A DNA stretch of 64,000 bases. It comes from Verrucomicrobia bacterium S94 (GTDB taxonomy: Bacteria; Verrucomicrobiota; Kiritimatiellia; Kiritimatiellales; Pontiellaceae). Below the pieces are notes generated by a model. That model searched no databases and was not told where the DNA came from. It was given only the letters and a program-made list of their open reading frames with translations. The stretch is taken from contig CP036201.1 of assembly GCA_004299845.1 (NCBI GenBank), positions 1,178,001 to 1,242,000 on the forward strand, in the 5' to 3' direction. A program made the position numbers and the translations under genes. This document shows, piece by piece, positions 9,901 to 18,742 of the stretch; the first letter of the stretch is position 1, and every line of letters starts with the position of its first letter.

Positions 9901-9963
9901 ACCATCCGGATTGAACCCAATGCCGGAGACGGTCTGTTAATAGACGAAATTATAATTCGATAA
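6910..9963 (+). CDS. GH2 beta-galactosidase with C-terminal accessory domains
   Basis: Secreted GH2 glycosidase (1017 aa), probably releasing beta-galactose from galactan oligomers. The start is taken at 6910 because a clean signal peptide (MRWITLILALFTTAVAPAG) begins there; an in-frame ATG at 6862 would add 16 non-signal residues. Order of domains: sugar-binding jelly roll (about 20-190), Ig-like domain (about 195-295), TIM barrel (about 300-600), then a DUF4982-like segment with VELFFNDRSLG. Further on is a chitobiase-type strand (IFYTTDGREPTTES), and the protein ends in a beta-sandwich resembling a carbohydrate-binding module. Acid/base Glu410 lies in SVGNETHG and the likely nucleophile is Glu475 in FIGTENTH. 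It is followed 57 bp later by the DUF1080 gene. Sugar specificity within GH2 is not certain. Confidence 0.93.
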   Translation: MRWITLILALFTTAVAPAGRTRLGFDENWKFKWGDGAGQEVPAFNDSSWRTLNLPHDWSIEGQYSENHPMGDQCGYLPAGIGWYRKTIDVDPAWKGQHVEIIFDGVFMNSTVWANGRKLGTRPYGWITFAYDISDLVQEEDSITFAVRVDNEKQPSARWYTGSGIYAHTWLEIKGKVHAERDGIFVRTSGNTVSIDTEVNNTDETGRAVNLQTSVFDADGKQVAHIKTSFFAVAGELQAVAGTISLEQPAMWSPESPYLYKAVSEIYADGTLSDRVETRFGFRDIEWKPESGMWLNGKNIKLRGICNHQDAGALGAAVPDKILRFRIQQLKDMGVNCFRTAHNPQTPTFYELCDEMGMMVMDEIFDGWGRKAYEDYGARFFDTWWERDLTDWIRRDRNHPSVVLYSVGNETHGDVAPALVAKCHELDPTRPVTSGHSNQEDMDIAGFNGHSEKMGWWDEFEEMNKENPRVFIGTENTHTWQVRGFYRTKTWFRDGFPNEKQKPYPCPDLTEEEIFTYDWIRDGDRSSGKQIFNSSYDNAMVRLTARKNIEQLRDIPYYAGSFRWTGHDYIGEAGYVHGGWPFKAFMGGAIDLANFEKDLFYLYQSQWTESPMVHILPHWTHPNMKEGTRVPVQVYSNCEEVELFFNDRSLGRQKPGRTWDKMQCQWMVPWKPGTLRAEGFADGKPVARETIRTADAPARIRLSVDGEPLKETGRDLVQVRVTTTDAKGEFYPYGENRTWFKVIGNGRIKALDNGSPVDVEPHYGTDNRIAFYGLTRAYIEAVGDGDVALLAACILGEKKLKFSDQVSIGTDLLSLRGPLPEIDTEIFYTTDGREPTTESVPYTGAFKVEPGTTVKALVVVDGNPVLTLEERFADDEGFIWEGGGQPTTSPGAQAETAHFSGASVESWGEYYRGKGYLKFRKEAGAYVEWYQENDGGAGPAKLAIRYGGRIKDEKGHTVKLMINGEVVDKALLLPNTRRIGKEWSTISVPVEIGRGANTIRIEPNAGDGLLIDEIIIR

Positions 9964-9980
9964 GTCAGGTGTCCTGTTTA

Positions 9981-9993
9981 GAATGTGACATTC
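9981..9993. promoter_or_regulatory. Short palindrome between GH2 and DUF1080 genes
   Basis: GAATGT-G-ACATTC is a perfect 6-bp inverted repeat with a 1-bp centre in the 57-bp gap. It has no T-tract and so is not a terminator. It may be an operator or chance; the following gene has its own strong ribosome site (CAGGAG). Confidence 0.2.
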
Positions 9994-10020
9994 ATTCTTT
10001 TAACCAACAGGAGATGAACC

Positions 10021-10878
10021 ATGAAACGATATTTCACTGCAACACTTGTAATCGGTCTGTCGCTGGTCTGCACAGGATTCGCCGGAAACTGGAAGACACT
10101 GTTTGATCAGGAGTTATCGAACTTTGAAGTCTGGATGGGGATTCCCCATGACTCAGTTGAGGGGCTGCCTCCGGGAACACCCACTTCGCCGGATTGTCAT
10201 AACGGGATCCCGATGGGGCTGAATAATGACGTTAAGAATGTTTTCAGCATAATTGAGGAAAACGGCGAACCGGTACTGCATGTCAGTGGTGAAATATACG
10301 GCGGCCTGACCACCCTTGAATCTTTTGAAAACTATCATCTGCAGATTATGGTGAAGTGGGGCGATAAACAATGGGCACCGCGAGAGAACACGTTACGTGA
10401 CAGCGGCATTCTCTACCATTGCCACGGTGAACACGGGGCCTTCTGGAAGGTCTGGAAATCGTGCCTGGAATGTCAGGTTCAGGAATCCGATCTGGGCGAC
10501 TTTATCCCGTTGGCCGGTCCGCGTGCGGAGGTCCGTACGGCGGTCGTCGAGGGAACAAAACGCCGGCGCTATGATGCCGAAAGCGAAGAGTATACCGGCG
10601 GCTATATCAGCGCCTGGCCGGAAATGGATAAACCGCATGGTGAATGGAACCTGATGGAAATTTATGCTCTGGGCGATACTTCCGTTCATGTGGTTAACGG
10701 CAAGGTCGTTATGGTGGTTGAAAATGCGCGTCGCGCTGATGGTAAACCACTGACTAAAGGACAGATCCAACTGCAGTCCGAGGCCGCTGAATGTTTTTAT
10801 AAAGGAATGCGCATCCGTTCAATCGATGTGCTGCCGATGGAAATTACAAAACAAATTCGCTTGAAAGGAACTGAATGA
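10021..10878 (+). CDS. Secreted DUF1080 (3-keto-glycoside hydrolase-like) protein
   Basis: Exported protein of 285 aa with a Sec signal (MKRYFTATLVIGLSLVCTG ending near AGN). The mature part starts NWKTLFDQELSNFEVW, the typical opening of the DUF1080/PF06439 concanavalin-like fold, and contains NYHLQIMVKWG, DSGILYHCHGE and CLECQVQE, all family landmarks. Members are reported as 3-keto-disaccharide hydrolases or occur as domains beside glycosidases. A CAGGAGATG ribosome site supports the start. The stop overlaps the next start by 4 bp (ATGA), so it is translationally coupled to the GH42-like enzyme. The FAD oxidoreductase at 27.2-29.1 kb could supply keto-sugars, but that is speculation. Confidence 0.88.
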   Translation: MKRYFTATLVIGLSLVCTGFAGNWKTLFDQELSNFEVWMGIPHDSVEGLPPGTPTSPDCHNGIPMGLNNDVKNVFSIIEENGEPVLHVSGEIYGGLTTLESFENYHLQIMVKWGDKQWAPRENTLRDSGILYHCHGEHGAFWKVWKSCLECQVQESDLGDFIPLAGPRAEVRTAVVEGTKRRRYDAESEEYTGGYISAWPEMDKPHGEWNLMEIYALGDTSVHVVNGKVVMVVENARRADGKPLTKGQIQLQSEAAECFYKGMRIRSIDVLPMEITKQIRLKGTE

Positions 10879-13202
10879 ATCGACGCCGCTTTACCGCATT
10901 GACCGCTGTGGGGGCCTGTATTTTCCCCGGAATTGGAACTGCTGCCCGGAATGAGTGGCTGGCCTTGAATCGTAGAGTTGAGGCCAAACAGCAGCAGCTC
11001 GGCCATTTAATTCGAGATGCGCAGCAAAGAGGGTACGTGGTGGACTATGCGGTGGCGTCGTATCAGATTATCGGTCTTTTTATTGTAGCGGCCAATCATG
11101 ATTATGAACATCGGGAACGAGCTGCCGAAATTTTTGCCCAGCGATGGCACTATCGGAAAATGGCCCCGGAATATGCGGCCGATTTTGCGATCAAAGAACT
11201 CAACAGCTGTATTGAGGTGGCGGATTATGCTATCGGTGAGTTACAGCGGCAGATGTCCGGGGAAATCAAACCGGTTTCGCCGCCGGATTTAACCGTTGGA
11301 ACCATGAAGCTGGAACGGAAAGCCTACGAGCTGGAAGGCAGAAAGGTATTTCCGAGCTCATTGGTCTGGACCCCTGCACGGAAAGAGGAGCTGAACTGTT
11401 TTGGACGTATTGGAGGAGGGTACCTGCAGATTACGCAGTTGCAGCAGGATGGGACTCCCGGGCCGCATTTGCATTCCAGACTGAAAGCGCTGGCCGAGCA
11501 GAACGCTTTCCATATGTCGCCGCGTGTGTTTCTGACCGGACATAATACGCCGGGCTGGATGAAAGAAAAGTATCCGGAAGTGCAGTACGGCGGGCGGAAC
11601 TTTACCACCTATGATATCGACAGTCCGCTGATCCGCGAATGGATCAGAAAACTCTATTCCTCTTTTCTTCCGGAATATGCAGAGGCCTGTAAATCGTTCC
11701 CCATGGTGCATCTGCTGGCTAACGAGCCGCATTTCGCTACGCGAAAAGGGGGATGGAAGGCGGGGAACGGTCTGTCGGATACCACCATGGAAAAATGGCA
11801 TCGCTGGCTGGAAAAGAAGTATTCCACAATTTCCGAATTGAACGGGATTTACGGTACGGACTATGCCGATTGGGATCAGGTGCTGTTTTATGGGCTGGAA
11901 CCGGAACAGCGGCAGATAGATCCGGCGTTGCGCGGAACTCCGGTTTGGTATGACTGGGTGCGGTTTAATCATGACCGGGTGAATGAGTGGTTTACATTCC
12001 TGAAAAGCGAAGCGCAGAAAAATGACAGCGGTCGTAATGCGCCGGTATCGATTAAGGTGCTCGGTTACAGCCTTTCCAAGAGCGAGCGTGATGGCGGAAT
12101 GGATATGGAATATCTGACCGACCTGCAGGAGGTGATGGGTGCAGATTTGCGCTGTGCACCGCAGGGCGCGCAGTTTTTCGGCAAGCATGAAGAGGGGATG
12201 GATCCGAAAACGGGATGGCAGGCGCATTTTGCCTATGAATGGTCGGAGCAGTCGATGTTTCTGGACTGGTCGAAATCGATGTATCCCGAAAAAGTTTTCT
12301 ACGATTCTGAATGGCATGGTTTCAGTGCAGTCAGCTGGCGCCATTTTAATATGAATCGTGACTATGTTCGGTCGGCCCTGTGGTTGGCGTTTACACATGG
12401 CATGGGCATGATCAATGCCTGGCTTTGGGGGCGGGGAACGGACGGAGCACTGAGAGCTCAGGGGGATCATATCGGTGAACTGTCGGTCCAGCCGATTGCC
12501 GTGGATGCGTTCAGCCGGACAATGAAAGAGCTGAATGCCCATGCGGAATATGTGGTGGGCATTCAGCCTGAACATCGTGATTTCTGGATTTATTACTGTG
12601 AGGAAACGGCCATTCAGGATGAAACCTATACCCACTTCATGCAACAGATTTATGAGGCATTGAAACTGCTCAATTTTACGGTCGGTTTCACAACGCCATC
12701 GAAGATCGGCGGGCTGGATGCCGAAACGCAGACGGTGATTGTTCCGCCGACAGCTTATATTCTCGATAGAAGTCTTGAAGCTCTGAAAGCGTTCGGCGGG
12801 CGGCTTGTTCTGATCGGTGCTGAAGAGAGTTTCCTAAAAGATGAATATGGGCGTGACCGTTCCGGGATTTGGCAGCCGGAACCGTTTTCCGTCATTCCTA
12901 AAGGAGAGTGGCCGGATCTGCTGCAGCCCCTGGAAACGGTACTGCGTCCCGTTTCCACTCCTCTTCTTCTGCCGGTTTCTGTTACCAACTTCAATGGTGA
13001 AAAGGCGATAGGGGTGAGCCTGTTCATGAAGAAGGACCCGGAAAGCGGCCGCATGATCATCGCCCTCAATAATATCAGCAAAGAGGTGCGTGTGGTTTCT
13101 CTTCCGGACAATTCAACAGCGGTGGATCTCGTTATTCAGCAACGTTGCGAAAACCGCCTTGTTCTGAAACCTTGTGATGTGCGGCTGATCATGGTTGCGT
13201 AA
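10875..13202 (+). CDS. GH42-like clan GH-A glycosidase, paralogue A
   Basis: Exported enzyme of 775 aa beginning MNRRRFTALTAVGACIFPG, a Tat-like twin-arginine leader. Residues about 25-130 form a helical N-terminal region, followed by a TIM barrel and a C-terminal flavodoxin-like (beta-galactosidase trimerisation type) domain around 600-700. The acid/base is Glu284 (LLANEPHF) and the nucleophile probably Glu479 (DSEWHGFS). The segment WHRWLEKKYSTISELNGIYG is typical of GH42. Two further copies of this architecture are encoded at 31.2-36.1 kb on the other strand. Likely acts on beta-galactosides or agar-type oligosaccharides, but the helical N-terminus is not standard GH42, so a newer clan-A family is possible. 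Confidence 0.85.
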   Translation: MNRRRFTALTAVGACIFPGIGTAARNEWLALNRRVEAKQQQLGHLIRDAQQRGYVVDYAVASYQIIGLFIVAANHDYEHRERAAEIFAQRWHYRKMAPEYAADFAIKELNSCIEVADYAIGELQRQMSGEIKPVSPPDLTVGTMKLERKAYELEGRKVFPSSLVWTPARKEELNCFGRIGGGYLQITQLQQDGTPGPHLHSRLKALAEQNAFHMSPRVFLTGHNTPGWMKEKYPEVQYGGRNFTTYDIDSPLIREWIRKLYSSFLPEYAEACKSFPMVHLLANEPHFATRKGGWKAGNGLSDTTMEKWHRWLEKKYSTISELNGIYGTDYADWDQVLFYGLEPEQRQIDPALRGTPVWYDWVRFNHDRVNEWFTFLKSEAQKNDSGRNAPVSIKVLGYSLSKSERDGGMDMEYLTDLQEVMGADLRCAPQGAQFFGKHEEGMDPKTGWQAHFAYEWSEQSMFLDWSKSMYPEKVFYDSEWHGFSAVSWRHFNMNRDYVRSALWLAFTHGMGMINAWLWGRGTDGALRAQGDHIGELSVQPIAVDAFSRTMKELNAHAEYVVGIQPEHRDFWIYYCEETAIQDETYTHFMQQIYEALKLLNFTVGFTTPSKIGGLDAETQTVIVPPTAYILDRSLEALKAFGGRLVLIGAEESFLKDEYGRDRSGIWQPEPFSVIPKGEWPDLLQPLETVLRPVSTPLLLPVSVTNFNGEKAIGVSLFMKKDPESGRMIIALNNISKEVRVVSLPDNSTAVDLVIQQRCENRLVLKPCDVRLIMVA

Positions 13203-13266
13203 TTACGAATATTTTATCCGCATTTCCGGGTATTCGCATAGCGGCATCTGTTGCAGTATAAATGGT

Positions 13267-14601
13267 ATGAATAAGCTTTTTGTACTGATCAGTTTGCTCC
13301 TGTGTTCCGGCTCCTTTGCTAAAGTTAATAAGTCGCAGTATGTGATCCCGGATGGTCTTGTGGAAGGCGGTGCATTCATTGACCGGTTTCTGCCGGTTCC
13401 TTATGTCGAGGAACCGCGGTCAGATCTCTGGGGTGGAGGAAATGTGCTTCCTCGGGACGCCGCAAATGGGATAGAGGATGCGGAATATTCCTATTGGGGG
13501 GGTAATATTGTTCGCGGGGATGATGGAAAGTTTCACCTGTTTGTCTGTCGATGGCCGGAAAACAATGTGAAAGGCGGCGGCAGAAAATCCGGACATCATA
13601 CCTGGTGGAGTTCAGTGATCGTACATGCGGTGAGTCCTCAGCCGCTCGGTCCGTATAAAGTGATCGATGAGGTTGGCAAGGGGCATAATCCGGAAATCTA
13701 CCGACGTAGCGACGGCTCGTACGTTGTCGGTGTGATGGGGGACAAAGCCTACACCGCGCCGACGCTGAGCGGGCCATGGGAGCAAACAGAAACCACCTTC
13801 GACTGGCAGGGTGAAAAGTTAAACACGAGCAATCGCACCTATGTCCCGCGTGAAGACGGCTCGTTGCTGATGATGAATAAAAATGGCTATATATTCGTCA
13901 GCGAAAATGGCGAGGAGCATTTCAAACAGGTCACTCAAAACTCTGTGTATCCGAAAATTAAAAAACATTTTGAAGATCCGGTTATCTGGAAGGATGAGGT
14001 GCAATACCATTTGGTGGTGAATGATTGGGACAAGCGGCACGCGTATTATATGCGCTCGCCGGACGGCATAAACTGGAAATGGGCACCGGGGTATGCCTAT
14101 GACCACAGAATTATGGTTCACGAGGATGGAATCTGCGAAGCGTGGTATAAACTGGAGCGTCCGAAAGTACTGCAGGATGAATTCGGGCGCGCGGCCTATA
14201 TGAATTTTGCGGCCATTGATTGCAGAAAAGATGATGATGTTGCGAATGATAATCACAGCTCGAAAAATATTGTCGTCCCGTTGCGGGTACCCCGCCGGAT
14301 TGAACTTTTAAACCGCGAGCCGATTACCGCTGAAACGGAGACGATCCGACTGCTGATCAAATCGGAGCCCGGATTCGATCCTCTGAATAATGTCGATGTA
14401 AATTCCTTGCGTCTCGGTGCTCCGGAAGCGGTCAATTTCGGGCGGGGGTGTAAAGCGATGAATCGGGAAGCATCCGGTCAGAATCTGGTGGTTACTTTTG
14501 ATGCCAGCGGGCATGAAATTACGGATGAAAATTTCACGGTAAAATTAATCGGCCGGGATACTGCCGGTGAATTGCTGTTTGGTTATGCACGGTTGCATTA
14601 G
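13267..14601 (+). CDS. Secreted five-bladed beta-propeller glycosidase-like protein (GH43/GH117-like)
   Basis: Protein of 444 aa from the ATG at 13267, chosen because a clear signal peptide (MNKLFVLISLLLCSGSFA) starts there; an upstream in-frame start at 13195 overlaps the previous gene and lacks signal character. Propeller-blade sequences include YWGGNIVRGDDGKFHLFVC, GHNPEIYRRSDGSYVVG, FEDPVIWKDEVQYHLVV and DGINWKW. The conserved acidic residues within such blades suit a GH43/GH32/GH117-type active site. GH117 enzymes remove terminal anhydro-L-galactose from agar oligomers, which would fit the locus, but I cannot assign the family firmly. It stops directly at the start region of the GH29 gene. 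Confidence 0.78.
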   Translation: MNKLFVLISLLLCSGSFAKVNKSQYVIPDGLVEGGAFIDRFLPVPYVEEPRSDLWGGGNVLPRDAANGIEDAEYSYWGGNIVRGDDGKFHLFVCRWPENNVKGGGRKSGHHTWWSSVIVHAVSPQPLGPYKVIDEVGKGHNPEIYRRSDGSYVVGVMGDKAYTAPTLSGPWEQTETTFDWQGEKLNTSNRTYVPREDGSLLMMNKNGYIFVSENGEEHFKQVTQNSVYPKIKKHFEDPVIWKDEVQYHLVVNDWDKRHAYYMRSPDGINWKWAPGYAYDHRIMVHEDGICEAWYKLERPKVLQDEFGRAAYMNFAAIDCRKDDDVANDNHSSKNIVVPLRVPRRIELLNREPITAETETIRLLIKSEPGFDPLNNVDVNSLRLGAPEAVNFGRGCKAMNREASGQNLVVTFDASGHEITDENFTVKLIGRDTAGELLFGYARLH

Positions 14602-14610
14602 GTGAAGAAG

Positions 14611-16227
14611 ATGAGAAAAATTCCGGTTACATGGTTAATGATATCCTCTGTTTCCGCATTGTTTGCGGGAGAAAAATATGAGCCGACCTGGGAATCGCTG
14701 GTGAACTATGAAGCGCCGGAGTGGTATGAAGATGCGAAACTCGGTTTCTGGGTGCACTGGGGCGTTTATTCGGTCCCTGCATTTATGGGAGATCATGCGG
14801 GCGAATGGTATGGCCGCTGGATGTATGTGCATGAAGGGCAGAGTACACGGCATGATCAGGGACTGGCGACGGCGCGGCACCATCGGGAAACCTACGGCGA
14901 CCCCGGTACGTTCGGCTATAAGGATTTTATTCCGATGTTCAAAGCGGAACATTTTGATCCGGATGAATGGGCCGATCTCTTTGTTATGGGCGGTGCCAGA
15001 TTTTTTACGATGATGGGCGCGCATCATGACTGTTTCCTTCTGTGGGACAGCAAACTCTCCAAATGGACTGCGGCCAAAATGGGGCCGAAAAGGGATCTGG
15101 TGGGTGAAATAGAAAAGGCCGTTCGGAAGAAGGGCCTGAAGTTCGGCGTTTCCAACCACACGGCATTTAATGTGCAGTTTTTTCAATGGAATCATATTAA
15201 CGGCTATGATGCGAAAGATCCGGCCAACCGGGATCTGTACGGAGAACCGGTTATTCTGGAAAAGGGGCTTGAACATGCCCGGGTTAAACCGGAAGAGCAG
15301 ACCGAAAATAAGGGCCGCTGGGCCTGGTTTGCGCGTACACGCGATAAGGTTCGGCCGAGCCCGCGTGATGTACAGCGCTGGATCGATCGCACCAAGGAGC
15401 TGGCGGATCTGTATCGTCCGGATCTCTACTACTTCGACTGGGGACATCGTCTGGAGGAATATGAGCCGGGACGCCGGGAGTTCGGCGCGCATTACTACAA
15501 CCAGGCGATTGAATGGGGAAAAGGTGAATACGGTGCTCCGGGTGTGGTGCTGAATTACAAGTCGCGCTGGTACAAACCCGGTTCGGCGGTGCGCGATTAT
15601 GAGCGCGGCGGAATGGATAAAATCGGGGATATGGTCTGGCAGACGGATGACTGCGTTTATGACGATCATAACTGGAGTTATGTCCCGGGTGTGGCCATCA
15701 AGCCGACGAATACCATTGTTGATCAGTTGATGGATATTATCAGCAAACGCGGCGTTCTGATGTTGTCGTTTGCGCCGAAAGCGGATGGCACGTTTCCGGA
15801 AGACCAGAAAAAAATGATGCGGGAGCTGGGCGACTGGCTGAACATTAACGGCGAGGCGGTTTACGGCACCCGGCCGTATGAAGTCTACGGAGAAGTCGGT
15901 GATCAGTGGTATGAAAAGGATGTGCATGGCCGAATAAAGATGGAGGCGACGAAAGAGGATATCCGGTTTACGCGAAATAAAGAGAATAACATCCTCTATG
16001 CCACGCTCCTGAAATGGCCGGGAGAACATGTGTTAATTGAAACATTGGCAGGAGCGGATCTTTCCGGGGTGGAGTCTGTCATGTTGCTCGGGAAGCAAAG
16101 GAAGCTTGATTGGACCGCTACTGAGCAGGGGATGTCGGTTTCATTGCCGCCAAGACCGGATTATGGTTTTGCTTATCCGATCCGTATTACATTCCGCGAC
16201 CGTATTGTTTCGCCAAAGAATCGCTAG
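14611..16227 (+). CDS. GH29 alpha-L-fucosidase (or alpha-L-galactosidase)
   Basis: Exported retaining GH29 enzyme of 538 aa. The start is put at ATG 14611 because AGGTG sits 6 bp before it; a GTG at 14602 is in frame but overlaps that ribosome site. Signal peptide is MRKIPVTWLMISSVSALFAG. The GH29 entrance motif KLGFWVHWGVYSVPAF is present, and YYFDWG gives the nucleophile Asp276. The C-terminus (from about 440) is a beta-sandwich. GH29 members may cleave alpha-L-fucose or its 6-hydroxy analogue alpha-L-galactose, a constituent of porphyran, so the neighbouring galactan enzymes make alpha-L-galactosidase activity plausible. The previous gene ends 9 bp upstream. Confidence 0.93.
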   Translation: MRKIPVTWLMISSVSALFAGEKYEPTWESLVNYEAPEWYEDAKLGFWVHWGVYSVPAFMGDHAGEWYGRWMYVHEGQSTRHDQGLATARHHRETYGDPGTFGYKDFIPMFKAEHFDPDEWADLFVMGGARFFTMMGAHHDCFLLWDSKLSKWTAAKMGPKRDLVGEIEKAVRKKGLKFGVSNHTAFNVQFFQWNHINGYDAKDPANRDLYGEPVILEKGLEHARVKPEEQTENKGRWAWFARTRDKVRPSPRDVQRWIDRTKELADLYRPDLYYFDWGHRLEEYEPGRREFGAHYYNQAIEWGKGEYGAPGVVLNYKSRWYKPGSAVRDYERGGMDKIGDMVWQTDDCVYDDHNWSYVPGVAIKPTNTIVDQLMDIISKRGVLMLSFAPKADGTFPEDQKKMMRELGDWLNINGEAVYGTRPYEVYGEVGDQWYEKDVHGRIKMEATKEDIRFTRNKENNILYATLLKWPGEHVLIETLAGADLSGVESVMLLGKQRKLDWTATEQGMSVSLPPRPDYGFAYPIRITFRDRIVSPKNR

Positions 16228-16253
16228 AACAAAAAAGTTTAAGGAGCTGTAAA

Positions 16254-17705
16254 ATGCAAAGCAGACGTTCGATGATCAAAGCGGCCGGAGCAGGATTTGC
16301 TGCGGCCGGTGTGGCCCGGGGAGCGGCCAAGGTGGAGCAGTCCGAGGATGGCTATGCCTCGGCATCGACCTTCAAAAGCGACCGAAGGCTGGAACGGATT
16401 AAGATCAGGGTCAAACCTCCTCTGTTCTGTCCATATCACAGTCTGTCCGGCGGCGGGGCGGAAAAGGGCGGCGGGGCGCATTATTACAAAAGCGTTCCGT
16501 TTGAACATAATCCATTTACGATTAATGCTTCCGGCATGTCAGGTTCGCCGGTGATTGTTGATGCGGCCGGGCAGTTTGTTGGATTCATGACGACCTTCGG
16601 GTTTGAACAGTCGACATTTGCTTTTGATGGAAAACAGACGCTGAGGGTTACTGTTCCTGAAGGACAGGAGCTTTTTGTGGAAAAAGGCGGCGATGCGGCG
16701 TGGAAAAAATATAATTCCATTATGATGCAGCGGCTGAACTTTCAGCCGCTGAAAGATTATCCGGATTTCTGGTCGGACGTGGAGTATTGCACGTGGGTGG
16801 AGCAGAAGGTACAGAGTAAGGTGCGGCGGGGTCATTTCAAACTGTTGAATCATGACTTTGTAAAAGCCTATATCGATAAGCTCATTGAATTCGATTATCC
16901 GAAAGGCAAGCTGACGCTCGATCACGGTTGGAGCATTTTTCCGGATGGGACTCTGGAATCCGGGTTCGGTTCGTGGGAGCCGGATCCGCAGACGTTCCCG
17001 AATTTTGAAAAGACCATGGGCATGATTGCCGAGGCCGGATTTACTCCGGGTCTCTGGATCGGGTTCCCGAAAGTCCATCACAACAGTATCATCGGAAAAC
17101 GTTATCCTGAAATTCTGGGGAATTGGAGTGCCGGCAAACCGGTGAAACCGAATGCAGAACGGTGGCTGAACCCGAAGGCCGATATTTTCAGTTATGCAAC
17201 CGAAGTGATCGGGCGTTACCGGAATATGGGTGTGAAAAAATTTAAAATCGATATGTCGTACAATACGAAGTCCGACATGCTTCACATTCATAAAGAGCTC
17301 TACCGTGCCGCCAAAGTGATTGATCCCGAGCTGGAAATGGAATTTCATGTGCCGGATATTTTCTTTGCTCCTTTTGCTGATGTAAACCGGACCAATGATA
17401 TCTGGATGAATCCGAAATATGACTGGCCGGGCCGTGTAAAATCACATTATACCGTGACCTATAAATCCGCCCCCGGCCGGGCGATCAATCTTGACCATAT
17501 CGGAGGGAATGACACCGGTCCCCAGGCGCTGACGGAAGAGAATTATCTGAAACATCTGGCAATGTACAAAGGGAAAACCGGTTATCCGCTGGTCTCCGTT
17601 CTTCCGCATCATATCAGCCGGAAATGTGTGGAGGCCACGGGTGAATATCTTTGGGATTACTGCCGTGGGAATCGTCAAATCGTTTCCGGTTTTTTCGGGG
17701 CATAA
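16254..17705 (+). CDS. Tat-exported GH31/GH36-like alpha-glycosidase
   Basis: Protein of 483 aa preceded by a strong ribosome site (AAGGAG). It begins MQSRRSMIKAAGAGFAAAG, a twin-arginine leader. A beta-rich N-terminal domain to about residue 160 is followed by a TIM barrel with FWSDVEYCTW, TPGLWIGFP and GVKKFKIDMSYN. The likely nucleophile is Asp333 in FKIDMS, and Asp382 in NRTNDIW is a candidate acid/base. This arrangement is shared by the GH31 and GH36 superfamilies of retaining alpha-glycosidases; alpha-galactosidase is the expected activity in this context. It is the last gene of the plus-strand run and faces the minus-strand genes starting at 17890. Confidence 0.8.
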   Translation: MQSRRSMIKAAGAGFAAAGVARGAAKVEQSEDGYASASTFKSDRRLERIKIRVKPPLFCPYHSLSGGGAEKGGGAHYYKSVPFEHNPFTINASGMSGSPVIVDAAGQFVGFMTTFGFEQSTFAFDGKQTLRVTVPEGQELFVEKGGDAAWKKYNSIMMQRLNFQPLKDYPDFWSDVEYCTWVEQKVQSKVRRGHFKLLNHDFVKAYIDKLIEFDYPKGKLTLDHGWSIFPDGTLESGFGSWEPDPQTFPNFEKTMGMIAEAGFTPGLWIGFPKVHHNSIIGKRYPEILGNWSAGKPVKPNAERWLNPKADIFSYATEVIGRYRNMGVKKFKIDMSYNTKSDMLHIHKELYRAAKVIDPELEMEFHVPDIFFAPFADVNRTNDIWMNPKYDWPGRVKSHYTVTYKSAPGRAINLDHIGGNDTGPQALTEENYLKHLAMYKGKTGYPLVSVLPHHISRKCVEATGEYLWDYCRGNRQIVSGFFGA

Positions 17706-17745
17706 AAAAACGGCGTAAGGAAAAAGAGGAGGAAACCTTACGCCG
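17704..17745 (-). terminator. Rho-independent terminator (minus strand)
   Basis: Perfect 10-bp stem CGGCGTAAGG (17711-17720) and CCTTACGCCG (17736-17745) with a 15-nt loop. On the minus strand it is followed by seven T residues, so it ends transcription arriving from the minus-strand gene at 17890-18630. The plus-strand side lacks a T-tract. Confidence 0.8.
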
Positions 17746-17889
17746 AGAAACAAGAACCCAACAAAAGCTTCTCGTTTTTGAGGAGATGAGACTCTTATGT
17801 GCCATCAAACTCGTTGCTGTAAATGTAGCGCTGAAGGTGTCATTGCGCCTATATGCCATTGCGTTTTAGATATACGTAATTTCTGCACG

Positions 17890-18630
17890 TTAAAGAATCA
17901 GGAACAACGTTTTAGAATCCTGGTCGCCGCTGAATGAAAAAAGATAAACGCAACGATTCCGGGTTCCGGTATCGCGATCCCCCCGAGAAGATGAAAATCC
18001 GGTATACCAGGTGTCGGTTTCATAGATAGATGTATCCAGAGTAACTCCGGTCTGAACCAGTCTGGACAGCGACTCTCCAGTGCGGGCATTCAGCAGTTCC
18101 ACCTCAACGGACCAGTCCGCTGGCGTGTCTCCTTTCTCCATGATCATCGTCATGGTCAGACGATCAGAAACGGCACTTTCTCCAAGGCCGATTTTCTCTT
18201 CAGGGACAGGACTGGAAAGATAGAGTTTGTTGTCACTGGACTTAAAACCGAATTTATAAACAGGAGAATCTAGTGTGCGGATAAAAAAACCGCGTAAAGC
18301 ACCTAATCCCGATGGTCGTTCATTGATCATCAGACTGAAAATGTCGGCACTTCCTCTTCCGTTCAATGTAAATCCGAAATCGGCTGAAATGCTGCAGGAT
18401 GTGTTTTTCTGTGCATCAACCGGTATTCCATAGAATGATGATTTCCAGGTTTCAGAACTCAGGATAAATCCTCCGCGGTTGAAATCAATGACACCGCCTT
18501 CTGAAAGCCATGATTGCTGCCCTTGCAGGTTGCCTTCGGTAAAACCGCCTTTTTTAGAAAAAAGGCTGGTTTCAGCCCCGGAGATTTCAGCCGTGCAGAT
18601 TATTGCTGCAAGTATATAAACTGATTTCAT
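17890..18630 (-). CDS. Secreted protein of unknown function, beta-sandwich-like
   Basis: 246 aa with a Sec signal (MKSVYILAAIICTAEISGA) and a good ribosome site (GAGGTAA). The remainder is rich in short beta-strand-like segments and polar residues (GGVIDFNRGGFILSS, SSFYGIPVDAQ, FGFTLNGRGSADIFSL), suggesting a lectin/concanavalin-type fold. I recognise no family and no catalytic motif. No PEP-CTERM or other sorting tail is seen. It sits between the two polysaccharide blocks, downstream of the AraC/LacI-type regulator on the same strand, and has its own terminator at 17704-17745. It may bind extracellular glycan, but that is inferred only from context. Confidence 0.65.
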   Translation of the reverse strand: MKSVYILAAIICTAEISGAETSLFSKKGGFTEGNLQGQQSWLSEGGVIDFNRGGFILSSETWKSSFYGIPVDAQKNTSCSISADFGFTLNGRGSADIFSLMINERPSGLGALRGFFIRTLDSPVYKFGFKSSDNKLYLSSPVPEEKIGLGESAVSDRLTMTMIMEKGDTPADWSVEVELLNARTGESLSRLVQTGVTLDTSIYETDTWYTGFSSSRGDRDTGTRNRCVYLFSFSGDQDSKTLFLIL

Positions 18631-18742
18631 TCTTACCTCGTTTTATAAACAGGTAAGGAGAATAGGAGCTCTGGCGGTGCGGTAACTAGAGGTGATTACG
18701 AAATATATATATTTGATTTTGCCACCAATAAAATACAGGGGT

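Noticed and set aside
11358-12644. 428-codon minus-strand open frame
   Set aside because: Antisense to the GH42-like gene and without family similarity.
14635-16029. 464-codon open frame antisense to GH29
   Set aside because: No domain, no ribosome site; mirror of the GH29 coding pattern.
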